Part shown: positions 9,469 through 18,189 of the stretch, piece after piece
How the letters are laid out: each line of letters starts with the position of its first letter
Numbering within the stretch: position 1 is the first letter of the stretch
Assembly (NCBI GenBank): GCA_021849045.1
Contig: JAJZTK010000032.1
Location: 1 to 32,988, forward strand
Direction: 5' to 3'
Length of the DNA stretch: 32,988 nucleotides
Origin: Deltaproteobacteria bacterium
GTDB lineage: Bacteria > Desulfobacterota > Desulfuromonadia > Geobacterales > DSM-12255
Made by a program: the position numbers and the translations under genes
Notes under the pieces: generated by a model
Told to the model about the DNA's origin: nothing
Seen by the model: the letters and a program-made list of their open reading frames with translations, nothing else
The model's database searches: none

Positions 9469-10728
9469 TCATCGGATAGACATAAATTGCTTTTCGTAGA
9501 ACTCTCTGGCAACAGCCTGTTTTTCAGCTACATAGGTAAAAATATCATTATAATTCTCAAAAAGGAGATTAACTATTCTGGTATCCAAACGGTTACCATC
9601 AGAAAACTGTTTAATAATCTGAACAATTCCATCTTTGGACATGCCTTTTCTGTACGGTCGGTCTTCAGCCAGTGCGGTAAATATATCCGCGACCATCAGT
9701 ATTCGTGCCCCGGTACTTAGCCCGGAGGCAACACAATGAAAGGGATATCCGGAACCGTCAAGTCTTTCATGGTGATAAGCAGCCCATTCCGCAATGTGAT
9801 TAAGTCCCCCAATAGTATTAATCACAGAATAAGTATAATACGTGTGCGATTTCATTACTGACATCTCATCTTTTGAAAGGCTTCCGGGTTTATCCAGAAT
9901 GCTGTTCGGAATTGCCAATTTCCCTATATCATGCAGATTGCCTGCAACTTCCATAAGCCCTATTTCAGTGTCCGTAAGTCCGAAAATTCTTGCCAGCATG
10001 GATGCAGATGCAGCGACACCTGAAGAATGAGTTGAAGTAAATCGGGACTTAAAATCAATGATATTTCTAAAAAGCTCTGCAATTGCGGAAATATCCGAGT
10101 AATCGATTACCGTTTTACTGAAAGGGCCTTCATTGAGCAGAAGCGAATATAATCGCGGGGAAACCAGATCCAGCCAAAATTCTTCACTCTGATTTACCGA
10201 GTTGAAAAGATCCACAACTTGAGGATGCAATGAAGAGCCGGACAAAGATTCGATCTTTGATAAAATGTCTTCATGTTGGAGAAGAATGTAATGCTCGCGT
10301 TTTATTGCGCGTTCGAGATAATCGGCAAGAAATAGCAATTGCGACTCAAACACAATTGGAGTCTCTATTGACTCTCCCCAGTGCTGCCATTCTGTGTGGT
10401 GGAATCTGATGATACTTGCCGAGTCTTTCAGCCAAGGTATGTTATTCAGTAAAAGCTCACCACGAATACAATGCTCTTCGAGATTTTCGACCTCAAAATT
10501 CCGAACTGAGACTTTTTCTTCCAATGAAAAAGCGCCGATATCATGAAGCAGTGCAGCTATAAATATTCTTTCCAATCTTTCATTTGAAAGCCTTGCGGCT
10601 TTCCCCATTTCCCACACCACAAAGGCTGTCCTTTGTTGATGCTGTATCAATGCAGGATTGGCCAAATCCATGGCATCGGAAAGTGAAAGAACCAGATTTC
10701 CTAAATTAACGGTAATGTTTCGCTGCAT
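9469..10728 (-). CDS. Tandem HD-domain protein with C-terminal HD-GYP (probable c-di-GMP phosphodiesterase)
   Basis: 419 aa with the start at 10726-10728, chosen because CAGGAG lies about 6 bases upstream; an ATG at 10755 has no such site. Two HD-type modules are visible. The N-terminal one has His30, His62-Asp63, His86, His110-His111 and Asp136 but no GYP loop. The C-terminal one has His234, His266-Asp267, His295, His319-His320 and the GYP loop at 327-329 (ERLDGSGYP), the hallmark of c-di-GMP-hydrolysing HD-GYP enzymes. There is no receiver domain, signal peptide or membrane segment. The gene is strikingly AT-rich (25 of 60 bases GC at 10081-10140, against 37 of 60 in nearby pilR and 44 of 60 in recC), suggesting separate ancestry. 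It follows pilR by 44 bases and precedes recC by 24. Enzyme activity is inferred from motifs. Confidence 0.9.
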   Translation of the reverse strand: MQRNITVNLGNLVLSLSDAMDLANPALIQHQQRTAFVVWEMGKAARLSNERLERIFIAALLHDIGAFSLEEKVSVRNFEVENLEEHCIRGELLLNNIPWLKDSASIIRFHHTEWQHWGESIETPIVFESQLLFLADYLERAIKREHYILLQHEDILSKIESLSGSSLHPQVVDLFNSVNQSEEFWLDLVSPRLYSLLLNEGPFSKTVIDYSDISAIAELFRNIIDFKSRFTSTHSSGVAASASMLARIFGLTDTEIGLMEVAGNLHDIGKLAIPNSILDKPGSLSKDEMSVMKSHTYYTYSVINTIGGLNHIAEWAAYHHERLDGSGYPFHCVASGLSTGARILMVADIFTALAEDRPYRKGMSKDGIVQIIKQFSDGNRLDTRIVNLLFENYNDIFTYVAEKQAVAREFYEKQFMSIR

Positions 10729-10747
10729 ATCGTTCTCCTGAAAAGGT

Positions 10748-10769
10748 TTTTCCAAATGATTCTGGAAAA
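10748..10769. repeat. Inverted repeat between pilR and the HD-GYP gene
   Basis: TTTTCCA (10748-10754) and TGGAAAA (10763-10769) form 7-bp perfect arms around an 8-base loop, just after the pilR stop. In the minus direction the stem is followed by ACCTTTTC, so it is at best a weak intrinsic terminator. It could also be a binding site for HD-GYP gene expression. Function unproven. Confidence 0.4.
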
Positions 10770-10772
10770 CAC

Positions 10773-12149
10773 TTACTGTTCGTCGTCCATGCCGAACTTG
10801 GCCAGACGGTAGCGGAAGGAGCGGAAGGTGAGCCCGAGCAGGGCAGCAGCCTTCTTCTTCACCCCACCGGCCCGCTCCAGGGCCTGGAGAAGAAACTGCT
10901 TCTCGAGCCCGTCCAGATACCGTTCCAGATCTATCCCGCCGGCGGGAAGCTCGTTCACCTCGCCACAGGCCTGGGTCGGCTGCGGCCGCACGACCTGGGG
11001 GGGAAGGGAACCGGCGGTGATGATCCTGTCACCCAGCGCCACGGCCCGCTCCACCAGGTTTTCCAGCTCACGCACGTTCCCCGGGAACGGATAGGCCATG
11101 AGCAGTTTCAGGGCCTCCGGCGTAATGCACTCCTCCCCCGGGGACATTTGGGTATGCTTGCGGGAAAAGTGCTCAACGAGGAGAGGAATATCCTCCGGCC
11201 GCGCCCTCAAAGACGGGATAGCCACCTGCACCACGTTGAGCCGGTAAAAGAGGTCCTCCCGAAACAGTCCCTGGCGAACATCTTCTTCCAGGTCACGGTT
11301 GGTGGCGGCCACGATCCTGACATCGACCTTCCTCGCCTCGGTCCCGCCGATCCGGCGCACGTCCCGGTCCTGGATGACCCGCAGGAGCTTGGCCTGCAGC
11401 TGAATCGGAAGCTCGCCAATCTCGTCCAGGAACAGGGTGCCTGCATCGGCCTGCTCGAACAGCCCGGCATGATCGGCAATGGCGCCGGTAAATGCCCCCT
11501 TCCGGTGGCCGAACAGTTCGCTCTCCATGAGGGTCTCGGGGATCGCCCCGCAGTTGACCGCCACAAACGGACGGCCACGCCGCGGACCATTGAAATGGAT
11601 CGCCCGGGCGACCAGTTCCTTGCCGGTACCGCTCTCACCGAAAATCAGCACATTGGCCGTACTGGCAGCCACCTTTTCGATCAGGGTGCAGACATCCCGC
11701 ATCACCCTGCTCTTCCCCACCAGACCACCGAAGCTGAAGCGGTCGGCCACCTCCTTCTTAAGCCGTGTGTTCTCCTGCTGCAGCGCCCGTTTTGCCAGGG
11801 CGTTTCTGACCAGGACCTTGATCTCTTCCACCTTGAACGGTTTGCCGATGTAATCGTAGGCGCCAAGCTTCATCGCCTCCACCGCCTGGGCAGCCGTGGA
11901 GTAGGCGGTCACCAGCAGTACCTCGGTCTCCAGTGAGACCTGCCGGATCCGCTCCAGAAGGGCAATTCCATCCAACCCCGGCATGTTCACATCCGACACG
12001 ACCAGATCGAAACTTCCGGCAGCAAGCATGGTCAGGGCAGTCTCGGCATTTTCGGCCAATGACGTTTCATACCCTTCACGCTGCAGAAGGATCGAGAGAA
12101 ACTCCCGCATGCTCAGTTCGTCATCCACCACCAGGATCTGTGCACTCAT
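10773..12149 (-). CDS. pilR: PilR, sigma-54-dependent response regulator
   Basis: NtrC-family activator paired with PilS. In Geobacter and Pseudomonas it switches on pilA and other sigma-54 promoters. The product is 458 aa. The start at 12147-12149 is chosen because the receiver domain begins at once (MSAQILVVDDELS) and AAGGTG lies about 7 bases upstream; upstream in-frame ATGs would add sequence unlike a receiver and lack a binding site. Domains: receiver 1-120 (phospho-acceptor Asp53, Lys103), AAA+ 140-375 with Walker A GESGTGKE (171-178), the sigma-54 contact loop GAFTGA (218-223) and LDEIGELP, then a Fis-type helix-turn-helix (about 425-452). All activator residues are present, but the usual target gene pilA is not downstream in this window. 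Confidence 0.96.
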   Translation of the reverse strand: MSAQILVVDDELSMREFLSILLQREGYETSLAENAETALTMLAAGSFDLVVSDVNMPGLDGIALLERIRQVSLETEVLLVTAYSTAAQAVEAMKLGAYDYIGKPFKVEEIKVLVRNALAKRALQQENTRLKKEVADRFSFGGLVGKSRVMRDVCTLIEKVAASTANVLIFGESGTGKELVARAIHFNGPRRGRPFVAVNCGAIPETLMESELFGHRKGAFTGAIADHAGLFEQADAGTLFLDEIGELPIQLQAKLLRVIQDRDVRRIGGTEARKVDVRIVAATNRDLEEDVRQGLFREDLFYRLNVVQVAIPSLRARPEDIPLLVEHFSRKHTQMSPGEECITPEALKLLMAYPFPGNVRELENLVERAVALGDRIITAGSLPPQVVRPQPTQACGEVNELPAGGIDLERYLDGLEKQFLLQALERAGGVKKKAAALLGLTFRSFRYRLAKFGMDDEQ

Positions 12150-12258
12150 TTGGTTCACCTTCAGCTCTGACATGGGAAAAACAATTTCAAGCGAAAAACA
12201 CGAGATGAATTCGCAATTGCCTCCGCGACTCCGCGTGAGACTTCGCAGGTTGGTTGAA
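12150..12258. other. pilS-pilR spacer with CGCGGAG repeat
   Basis: This 109-base gap is long for an otherwise tightly packed pil string. On the minus strand it contains two CGCGGAG units in tandem (complement of 12221-12238, within CACGCGGAGTCGCGGAG) and a small GCAATTGC palindrome next to GAATTC. I saw no convincing promoter. It may be a decayed interspersed repeat that separates the two genes of the two-component system. Confidence 0.4.
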
Positions 12259-13905
12259 TCAGTCGACCGTAGGCGCTTCGGGCAGGAGAATGGTAAAGCT
12301 GGTCCCCTCCCCCTTGCTGCTCTCCACCAGGATACGCCCGCCATGGACCTCGATGATCCGGTACACGGTCGCCAGCCCCAGACCGGTTCCCCCGGATTTG
12401 GTCGTGAAAAACGGTTCGAAAATCAGCCTCCGGTCCTCTTCGGTCATGCCACTGCCGCTGTCGCGGACCGTGATGCGCGTAGCCCGGGCCATTGCCAATT
12501 CCGGATAGGGAAGCGAGCCACAGGCGCTGATATCGATGTAGCCTCTGCCGTTCATGGCCTCGGCCGCGTTCACCAGCAGGTTCCAGAGCACCTGTTCCAG
12601 TTGGCCCGGGTCAGCGGTTACCGTCATATCGGCCGGAATCCCTTTACGGACCTCAACCCCGGCAAACCGCTGGTCCATGGTAAGAAGTGCCATCAGGTTG
12701 GTCACCAGATCGACCAGGTTCAACGGGACAACAGCCGGTGCCGTTGGCCGGGCATAGGAGAGAAAATCACTGATCAGTCCGTTCAGCCGGTCGGTTTCCC
12801 TGAGCACGATCTCCAGTAACTTGCGATCCTGCTCCGCAACCTCCTCACCCTGGGCAATGAGTTGTACGGAACCGCTGATGGAGGCCAGCGGATTGCGAAT
12901 TTCGTGCGCCAGTCGTGCCGCCATGCCGCCAATGGCTGCCAGACGGTCCGCCCGCTTCAGTTCCGACTCCATCTCCTTCAGCCTGGTCAGGTCCTGAAAA
13001 TCGATGATCACCCCCAGGCGATTTCCCTCATTGTCGGTAAACGGAACAGACTTGAAGCCGAAGATCTTCCGCTCCCCGTCGCGGGTCAGATGCTCGATCT
13101 CCTCACGCTGAAACCGGTTTGTGAGCCCCATATACGGGAGAAATGCCGGTATTACCTCGGCCAAAGGCCGATCATACGCCTCTTCCTGGGAAACTCCGGT
13201 CAATTTCGCGGCATAACCGTTGAAAACCCTGATCCTTCCATGGATATTCACGGTGAGAAGACCACTTTCCAGGTTGGAGACGATGGTGCTGTTGAGATGC
13301 TCCAGCTCGGCATAGTCTATCTCCCTTTCCTGCAAGGCGCTTTCGCTCTGACGCGCCCGCTCTGCAAGTATGCCGGTAAGTACGGCGGTAAGGGTGAATG
13401 CCAGGACATTGATAAAGATTGTCGCCAAGAGCTGCCGCGCGCCCAACTGCTGGGCCGGAACCGGGCTGAGGCCGAACTGGGCCAGTCTGCCGTAGAACTG
13501 GAGGTCAACTATCGCACCGTACAGAATGCCGCAGAGACAGGCGGTGTAGAGGGCTTCCCGTCTGGCCAGCAGAAAACTGGCACAGATGATGACCAGGAGA
13601 TAGAGAAAAGGGTACGAAGAGACAATGCCGCCGGTCAGAAGGATCAAAACCGTGATGAACAGAAGATCCCAGATGATCTGGAGGTAGGCAAGTGTCGTAG
13701 TTATCGTTGCCGTAAGGCGGAGTACGGCCAGGGAGACAAGCGAGAAGAGGCAGGTGGCGGCAATCAGTTTTCTGAAGCCGCCCGGATCACCAACATTTGC
13801 GAAATCCGGCTCACCGACCTGGAGCAGACTGATGGAGGCGAGCACCACCCCCACCACCACCAGCCTGGCCAGAATGAACCATACTAGCCGTTTGCGGTCA
13901 GGCAT
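12259..13905 (-). CDS. pilS: PilS, membrane sensor histidine kinase
   Basis: Sensor kinase that phosphorylates PilR; in Pseudomonas PilS monitors pilin level in the membrane. The product is 548 aa. The first 180 residues hold about six hydrophobic segments (around 9-28, 46-62, 76-92, 98-113, 120-135, 158-180). A PAS-like domain follows (about 205-310). The HisKA domain has the H-box AHEIRNPLASI with phospho-acceptor His334. The ATPase domain has the N-box NLLVNAAEAM (Asn446), the G1 box DSGSGM (482-487) and the GGTGLGL G2 box (505-511). The ATG at 13903-13905 comes 3 bases after the pilC stop, with GGCGG inside the pilC end as ribosome-binding site, so translation is probably coupled. Start and domains agree with family length. 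Confidence 0.95.
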   Translation of the reverse strand: MPDRKRLVWFILARLVVVGVVLASISLLQVGEPDFANVGDPGGFRKLIAATCLFSLVSLAVLRLTATITTTLAYLQIIWDLLFITVLILLTGGIVSSYPFLYLLVIICASFLLARREALYTACLCGILYGAIVDLQFYGRLAQFGLSPVPAQQLGARQLLATIFINVLAFTLTAVLTGILAERARQSESALQEREIDYAELEHLNSTIVSNLESGLLTVNIHGRIRVFNGYAAKLTGVSQEEAYDRPLAEVIPAFLPYMGLTNRFQREEIEHLTRDGERKIFGFKSVPFTDNEGNRLGVIIDFQDLTRLKEMESELKRADRLAAIGGMAARLAHEIRNPLASISGSVQLIAQGEEVAEQDRKLLEIVLRETDRLNGLISDFLSYARPTAPAVVPLNLVDLVTNLMALLTMDQRFAGVEVRKGIPADMTVTADPGQLEQVLWNLLVNAAEAMNGRGYIDISACGSLPYPELAMARATRITVRDSGSGMTEEDRRLIFEPFFTTKSGGTGLGLATVYRIIEVHGGRILVESSKGEGTSFTILLPEAPTVD

Positions 13906-13908
13906 CGA

Positions 13909-15120
13909 CTAACCGCCAACGGTACCCGCAAGCTTGAAGATCGGAAGATACATGGCAATGACGAGACCACCTACGGTCGTTCCGAGGAAGACCATCAGGA
14001 GCGGCTCCATCATGGAGGTGAGGTTGGAGACCGCATCGTCCACCTCGTCGTCGTAGAAGTCGGCAATCTTGTTCAGCATGGTATCCATGGCCCCTGTCGC
14101 CTCGCCAACTGCGATCATCTGTACCACCATGGCCGGAAACACGCCGCTCTCCGCCAGCGGATCGGCAATGGTCTTACCTTCGGAGATCGCCTGGCGTACC
14201 TTGTAAATCGCCTCTTCGACGATCTTGTTCCCGGCCGTCTTGGCAACGATCTCCAGGCCGTCCATGATCGGCACGCCGCTCGAGATCATGGTGCCGAGGG
14301 TCCGGGTGAACTTGGCCACGGCCACCTTGCGGATCAGGATGCCGATAACGGGGGTGCTCAGGAGCATACGATCGATCTTCCGCCGGCCATCAGTGGTTGC
14401 ATAGTACTTCTTGATGACATAGGAGATCCCGTAGAAGCTACCGATGATCACGAAAATATATTTTTTGAGAAAGTTGCTCAGAGCAATCACTATCCTGGTC
14501 GGCGCCGGCAGCTCGCCGCCGAAGTCGGCAAACATCTTGGCAAAGGTCGGAATGACGAAGACCAGGATGACGCCGACCACGATGACCGCAATGGCCATGA
14601 TGGTGGCTGGATAAACCATGGCCCCCTTCACCTGTTTCTTCAGCTTCATCGCCTTTTCGATGTAGGCGGCAAGACGGTTCAGGATGGTATCCAGGATACC
14701 CCCCACCTCACCGGCCGCGATCAGGTTTACATAGAGCTGGTCAAAAATCGTCGGGTGCTTGGCAAGGGCGTCGGCAAAGGTCGAGCCGCTCTCCACCGAT
14801 TCCTTTACCTTCAGCAGGCACTCTTTGAAGGTCTTGTTTTCCTGCTGTCCGGCGAGGATGTCGAGACACTGCACCAGGGGAAGGCCGGAATCGATCATGG
14901 TAGCAAACTGGCGGGTGAATACCACCAGGTCCTTGGTCTCCACCTTCTTCTTGCCGAAGCTGAAGGAAGCTCCTGCCCCCTTCTTTTCCTCCTTGATCGT
15001 GATACCGGTAAAACCGTACCGCTTCAGCTGCGTTTCCACGGCTCCGGCGTTGTCAGCCTCCATGACCCCCTTCTGTGCCGCCCCGGTCTTCGTCCTGGCT
15101 TCCCAGTTGAACTTAGGCAT
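13909..15120 (-). CDS. pilC: PilC, type IV pilus inner-membrane platform protein
   Basis: Polytopic inner-membrane protein on which the PilB and PilT motors act to insert or remove pilin subunits (T2SSF/GspF family). The product is 403 aa, the usual length. It begins MPKFNWEARTKTG, typical of PilC. Two GspF repeats are visible: about 68-195 (FTRQFATMIDSGLPLVQ...) and about 271-395 (FTRTLGTMISSGVPIMDGL...). Predicted membrane segments lie near 168-195, 220-238 and 372-395. A strong GGGAGGGG ribosome-binding site precedes the ATG. It lies between pilT (66-base spacer with a hairpin) and pilS (3 bases). Confidence 0.97.
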   Translation of the reverse strand: MPKFNWEARTKTGAAQKGVMEADNAGAVETQLKRYGFTGITIKEEKKGAGASFSFGKKKVETKDLVVFTRQFATMIDSGLPLVQCLDILAGQQENKTFKECLLKVKESVESGSTFADALAKHPTIFDQLYVNLIAAGEVGGILDTILNRLAAYIEKAMKLKKQVKGAMVYPATIMAIAVIVVGVILVFVIPTFAKMFADFGGELPAPTRIVIALSNFLKKYIFVIIGSFYGISYVIKKYYATTDGRRKIDRMLLSTPVIGILIRKVAVAKFTRTLGTMISSGVPIMDGLEIVAKTAGNKIVEEAIYKVRQAISEGKTIADPLAESGVFPAMVVQMIAVGEATGAMDTMLNKIADFYDDEVDDAVSNLTSMMEPLLMVFLGTTVGGLVIAMYLPIFKLAGTVGG

Positions 15121-15141
15121 TTCCCCTCCCGAGCTACCTTC

Positions 15142-15159
15142 TAAACCAGCGATGGTTTA
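15142..15159. repeat. Perfect hairpin between pilT and pilC
   Basis: TAAACCA (15142-15148), a 4-base loop GCGA, then TGGTTTA (15153-15159) gives 7 perfect pairs in the 66-base pilT-pilC spacer. In the transcript it lies just upstream of the pilC ribosome-binding site and has no U-run, so it looks more like an RNA stability or processing element than a terminator. Role inferred only. Confidence 0.5.
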
Positions 15160-15186
15160 CGTATACTTCGTTACACAAGCGGTGTG

Positions 15187-16290
15187 TCAGCGGACCGGCG
15201 GTGCTGGCCGCCGTTGCTGATTGGCCGGGCCATTGGCTATCATCTGCCTGAGCTCATCCGGGTCCGAGGAGCGCCCCATGGCGTCGTCAAGCGAGATCAG
15301 CCGGCGGGCACACAGGGTGTAGAGCGACTGGTTCATGGTCTGCATCCCGAACTTGTCCTGCCCCACCTGCATCTGGGAGTAGATCTGATGGATCTTGTCC
15401 TCCCTGATCAGGTTCCTGATTGCCGCGTTAGGCACCATGATCTCCAGTGCCAGCGTCCTGCCCGTCTGCCCCAGACGGGGGATCAGTACCTGTGACATCA
15501 CTCCTTCAAGCACAAAGGAAAGCTGGGTCCTGATCTGGGTCTGTTGGTAGGGGGGAAACACGTCAATAATACGGTTTATGGTCTGGGCGCAGGAGTTGGT
15601 ATGGAGCGTGGCAAAGCAGAGATGGCCGGTCTCGGCCAGGGTCAACGCCGCCTCGATGGTCTCCAGATCCCGGAGCTCGCCGATCAGGACTACGTCCGGG
15701 TCCTGACGGAGCACATAGCGTAGGGCGTTCTTGAACCCCTTGGTGTCGGCACCGACCTCCCGCTGGTTCACCAGACACCCCTTGTGGGGGTGCAGATATT
15801 CGATCGGATCCTCAATGGTGACGATATGATCGTGCCGGTCGGTGTTGATCTTGTCGATCATGGAGGCCAGGGTCGTCGACTTGCCGCTGCCGGTCGGCCC
15901 GGTAACCAGGATCAACCCGCGCGGCTTTTCAGTCAGTTCCCTGACGACCGAGGGAAGGCCCAACTCCTCGAAGGTGAGGATCTTGTAGGGGATGACCCGA
16001 AAAACACCAGCCACGGCCCCACGCTGAACAAAGACATTGCCCCGGAACCGGGAGAGCCCCTTCACGCCGAAGGAGAGATCCAGTTCGTTATCCTCTTCGA
16101 ACTTGTGCTTTTGGGCCTCGGTCAGCACGCTGTAGCAGAGCTGCCGCGTCTCCACCGCCGAGAGCAGCGGGAGCTCCATCGGCTTCAACTGGCCGTCGAT
16201 CCTGATCTGCGGCGGCGAGTTGGTGGTAATATGCAGGTCCGAACCGCCCCGGTCCACCAGCTCTTTGAGCAATTGATGCAGATTCACCAT
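15187..16290 (-). CDS. pilT: PilT, type IV pilus retraction ATPase
   Basis: Cytoplasmic hexameric ATPase that depolymerises the pilus. The product is 367 aa, normal for PilT. The N-terminal PAS-like region begins with the PilT signature LLKELVDRGGSDLHIT. Walker A GPTGSGKST is at 131-139, the Asp box near TIEDPIEYLH, Walker B near VVLIGELRD, and the His box HLCFATLHTNS. The motif AIRNLIRE, characteristic of retraction ATPases rather than PilB, is present near the C-terminus. Its position after pilB corresponds to the pilT4 locus of G. sulfurreducens. A strong TAGGAGGTGG ribosome-binding site lies over the stop codon of pilB, 14 bases upstream, so the two antagonist motors are likely co-expressed. 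Confidence 0.97.
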   Translation of the reverse strand: MVNLHQLLKELVDRGGSDLHITTNSPPQIRIDGQLKPMELPLLSAVETRQLCYSVLTEAQKHKFEEDNELDLSFGVKGLSRFRGNVFVQRGAVAGVFRVIPYKILTFEELGLPSVVRELTEKPRGLILVTGPTGSGKSTTLASMIDKINTDRHDHIVTIEDPIEYLHPHKGCLVNQREVGADTKGFKNALRYVLRQDPDVVLIGELRDLETIEAALTLAETGHLCFATLHTNSCAQTINRIIDVFPPYQQTQIRTQLSFVLEGVMSQVLIPRLGQTGRTLALEIMVPNAAIRNLIREDKIHQIYSQMQVGQDKFGMQTMNQSLYTLCARRLISLDDAMGRSSDPDELRQMIANGPANQQRRPAPPVR

Positions 16291-16304
16291 GATGTCACCA
16301 CCTC

Positions 16305-18005
<1,701 letters not shown>

Positions 18006-18055
18006 TGTTCCTGGTACCTCTGGAGAAGACTGAACGCTGTACTGGCAATCGGATG

Positions 18056-18087
18056 CGTAAGGTTACGTGAATTATGATCGATCATAA
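18056..18087. promoter_or_regulatory. Palindromes in the pilB leader
   Basis: TTATGATCGATCATAA (18072-18087) is a perfect 16-base palindrome. Next to it CGTAA-GG-TTACG (18056-18067) is a second inverted repeat with 5-base arms. Both lie between the proposed promoter and the pilB start, where a repressor or roadblock operator would sit. The binding protein is unknown; an RNA hairpin is the alternative. Confidence 0.45.
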
Positions 18088-18145
18088 GGCTGACACTGAG
18101 CTCCCGGCACAAGACTATCCTTACCCATCGGTTAATGGCCACAAA

Positions 18146-18174
18146 AGTTTAACCCGATTCATGACAACCGTCAA
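18146..18174 (-). promoter_or_regulatory. Candidate sigma-70 promoter for pilBTCSR
   Basis: On the minus strand TTGACG (18169-18174; 5 of 6 to consensus) is followed by a 17-base spacer and TAAACT (18146-18151; 4 of 6). Transcription would start near 18139 and give a leader of about 135 bases before pilB, containing the palindromes. No sigma-54 -24/-12 element was seen here. Confidence 0.5.
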
Positions 18175-18189
18175 AGGGGTTGGCGCGGT

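Noticed and set aside
12150..12344. N-terminal extension of PilR
   Set aside because: The upstream frame is open, but the added sequence is not receiver-like and lacks a ribosome-binding site; AAGGTG supports the start at 12149.
18006..18189. GEMM-type cyclic dinucleotide riboswitch in the pilB leader
   Set aside because: Geobacter genomes carry many such riboswitches, so I looked here and in 28794-28982. The conserved GEMM core and tetraloop-receptor pattern were not seen. A covariance-model search would settle this.
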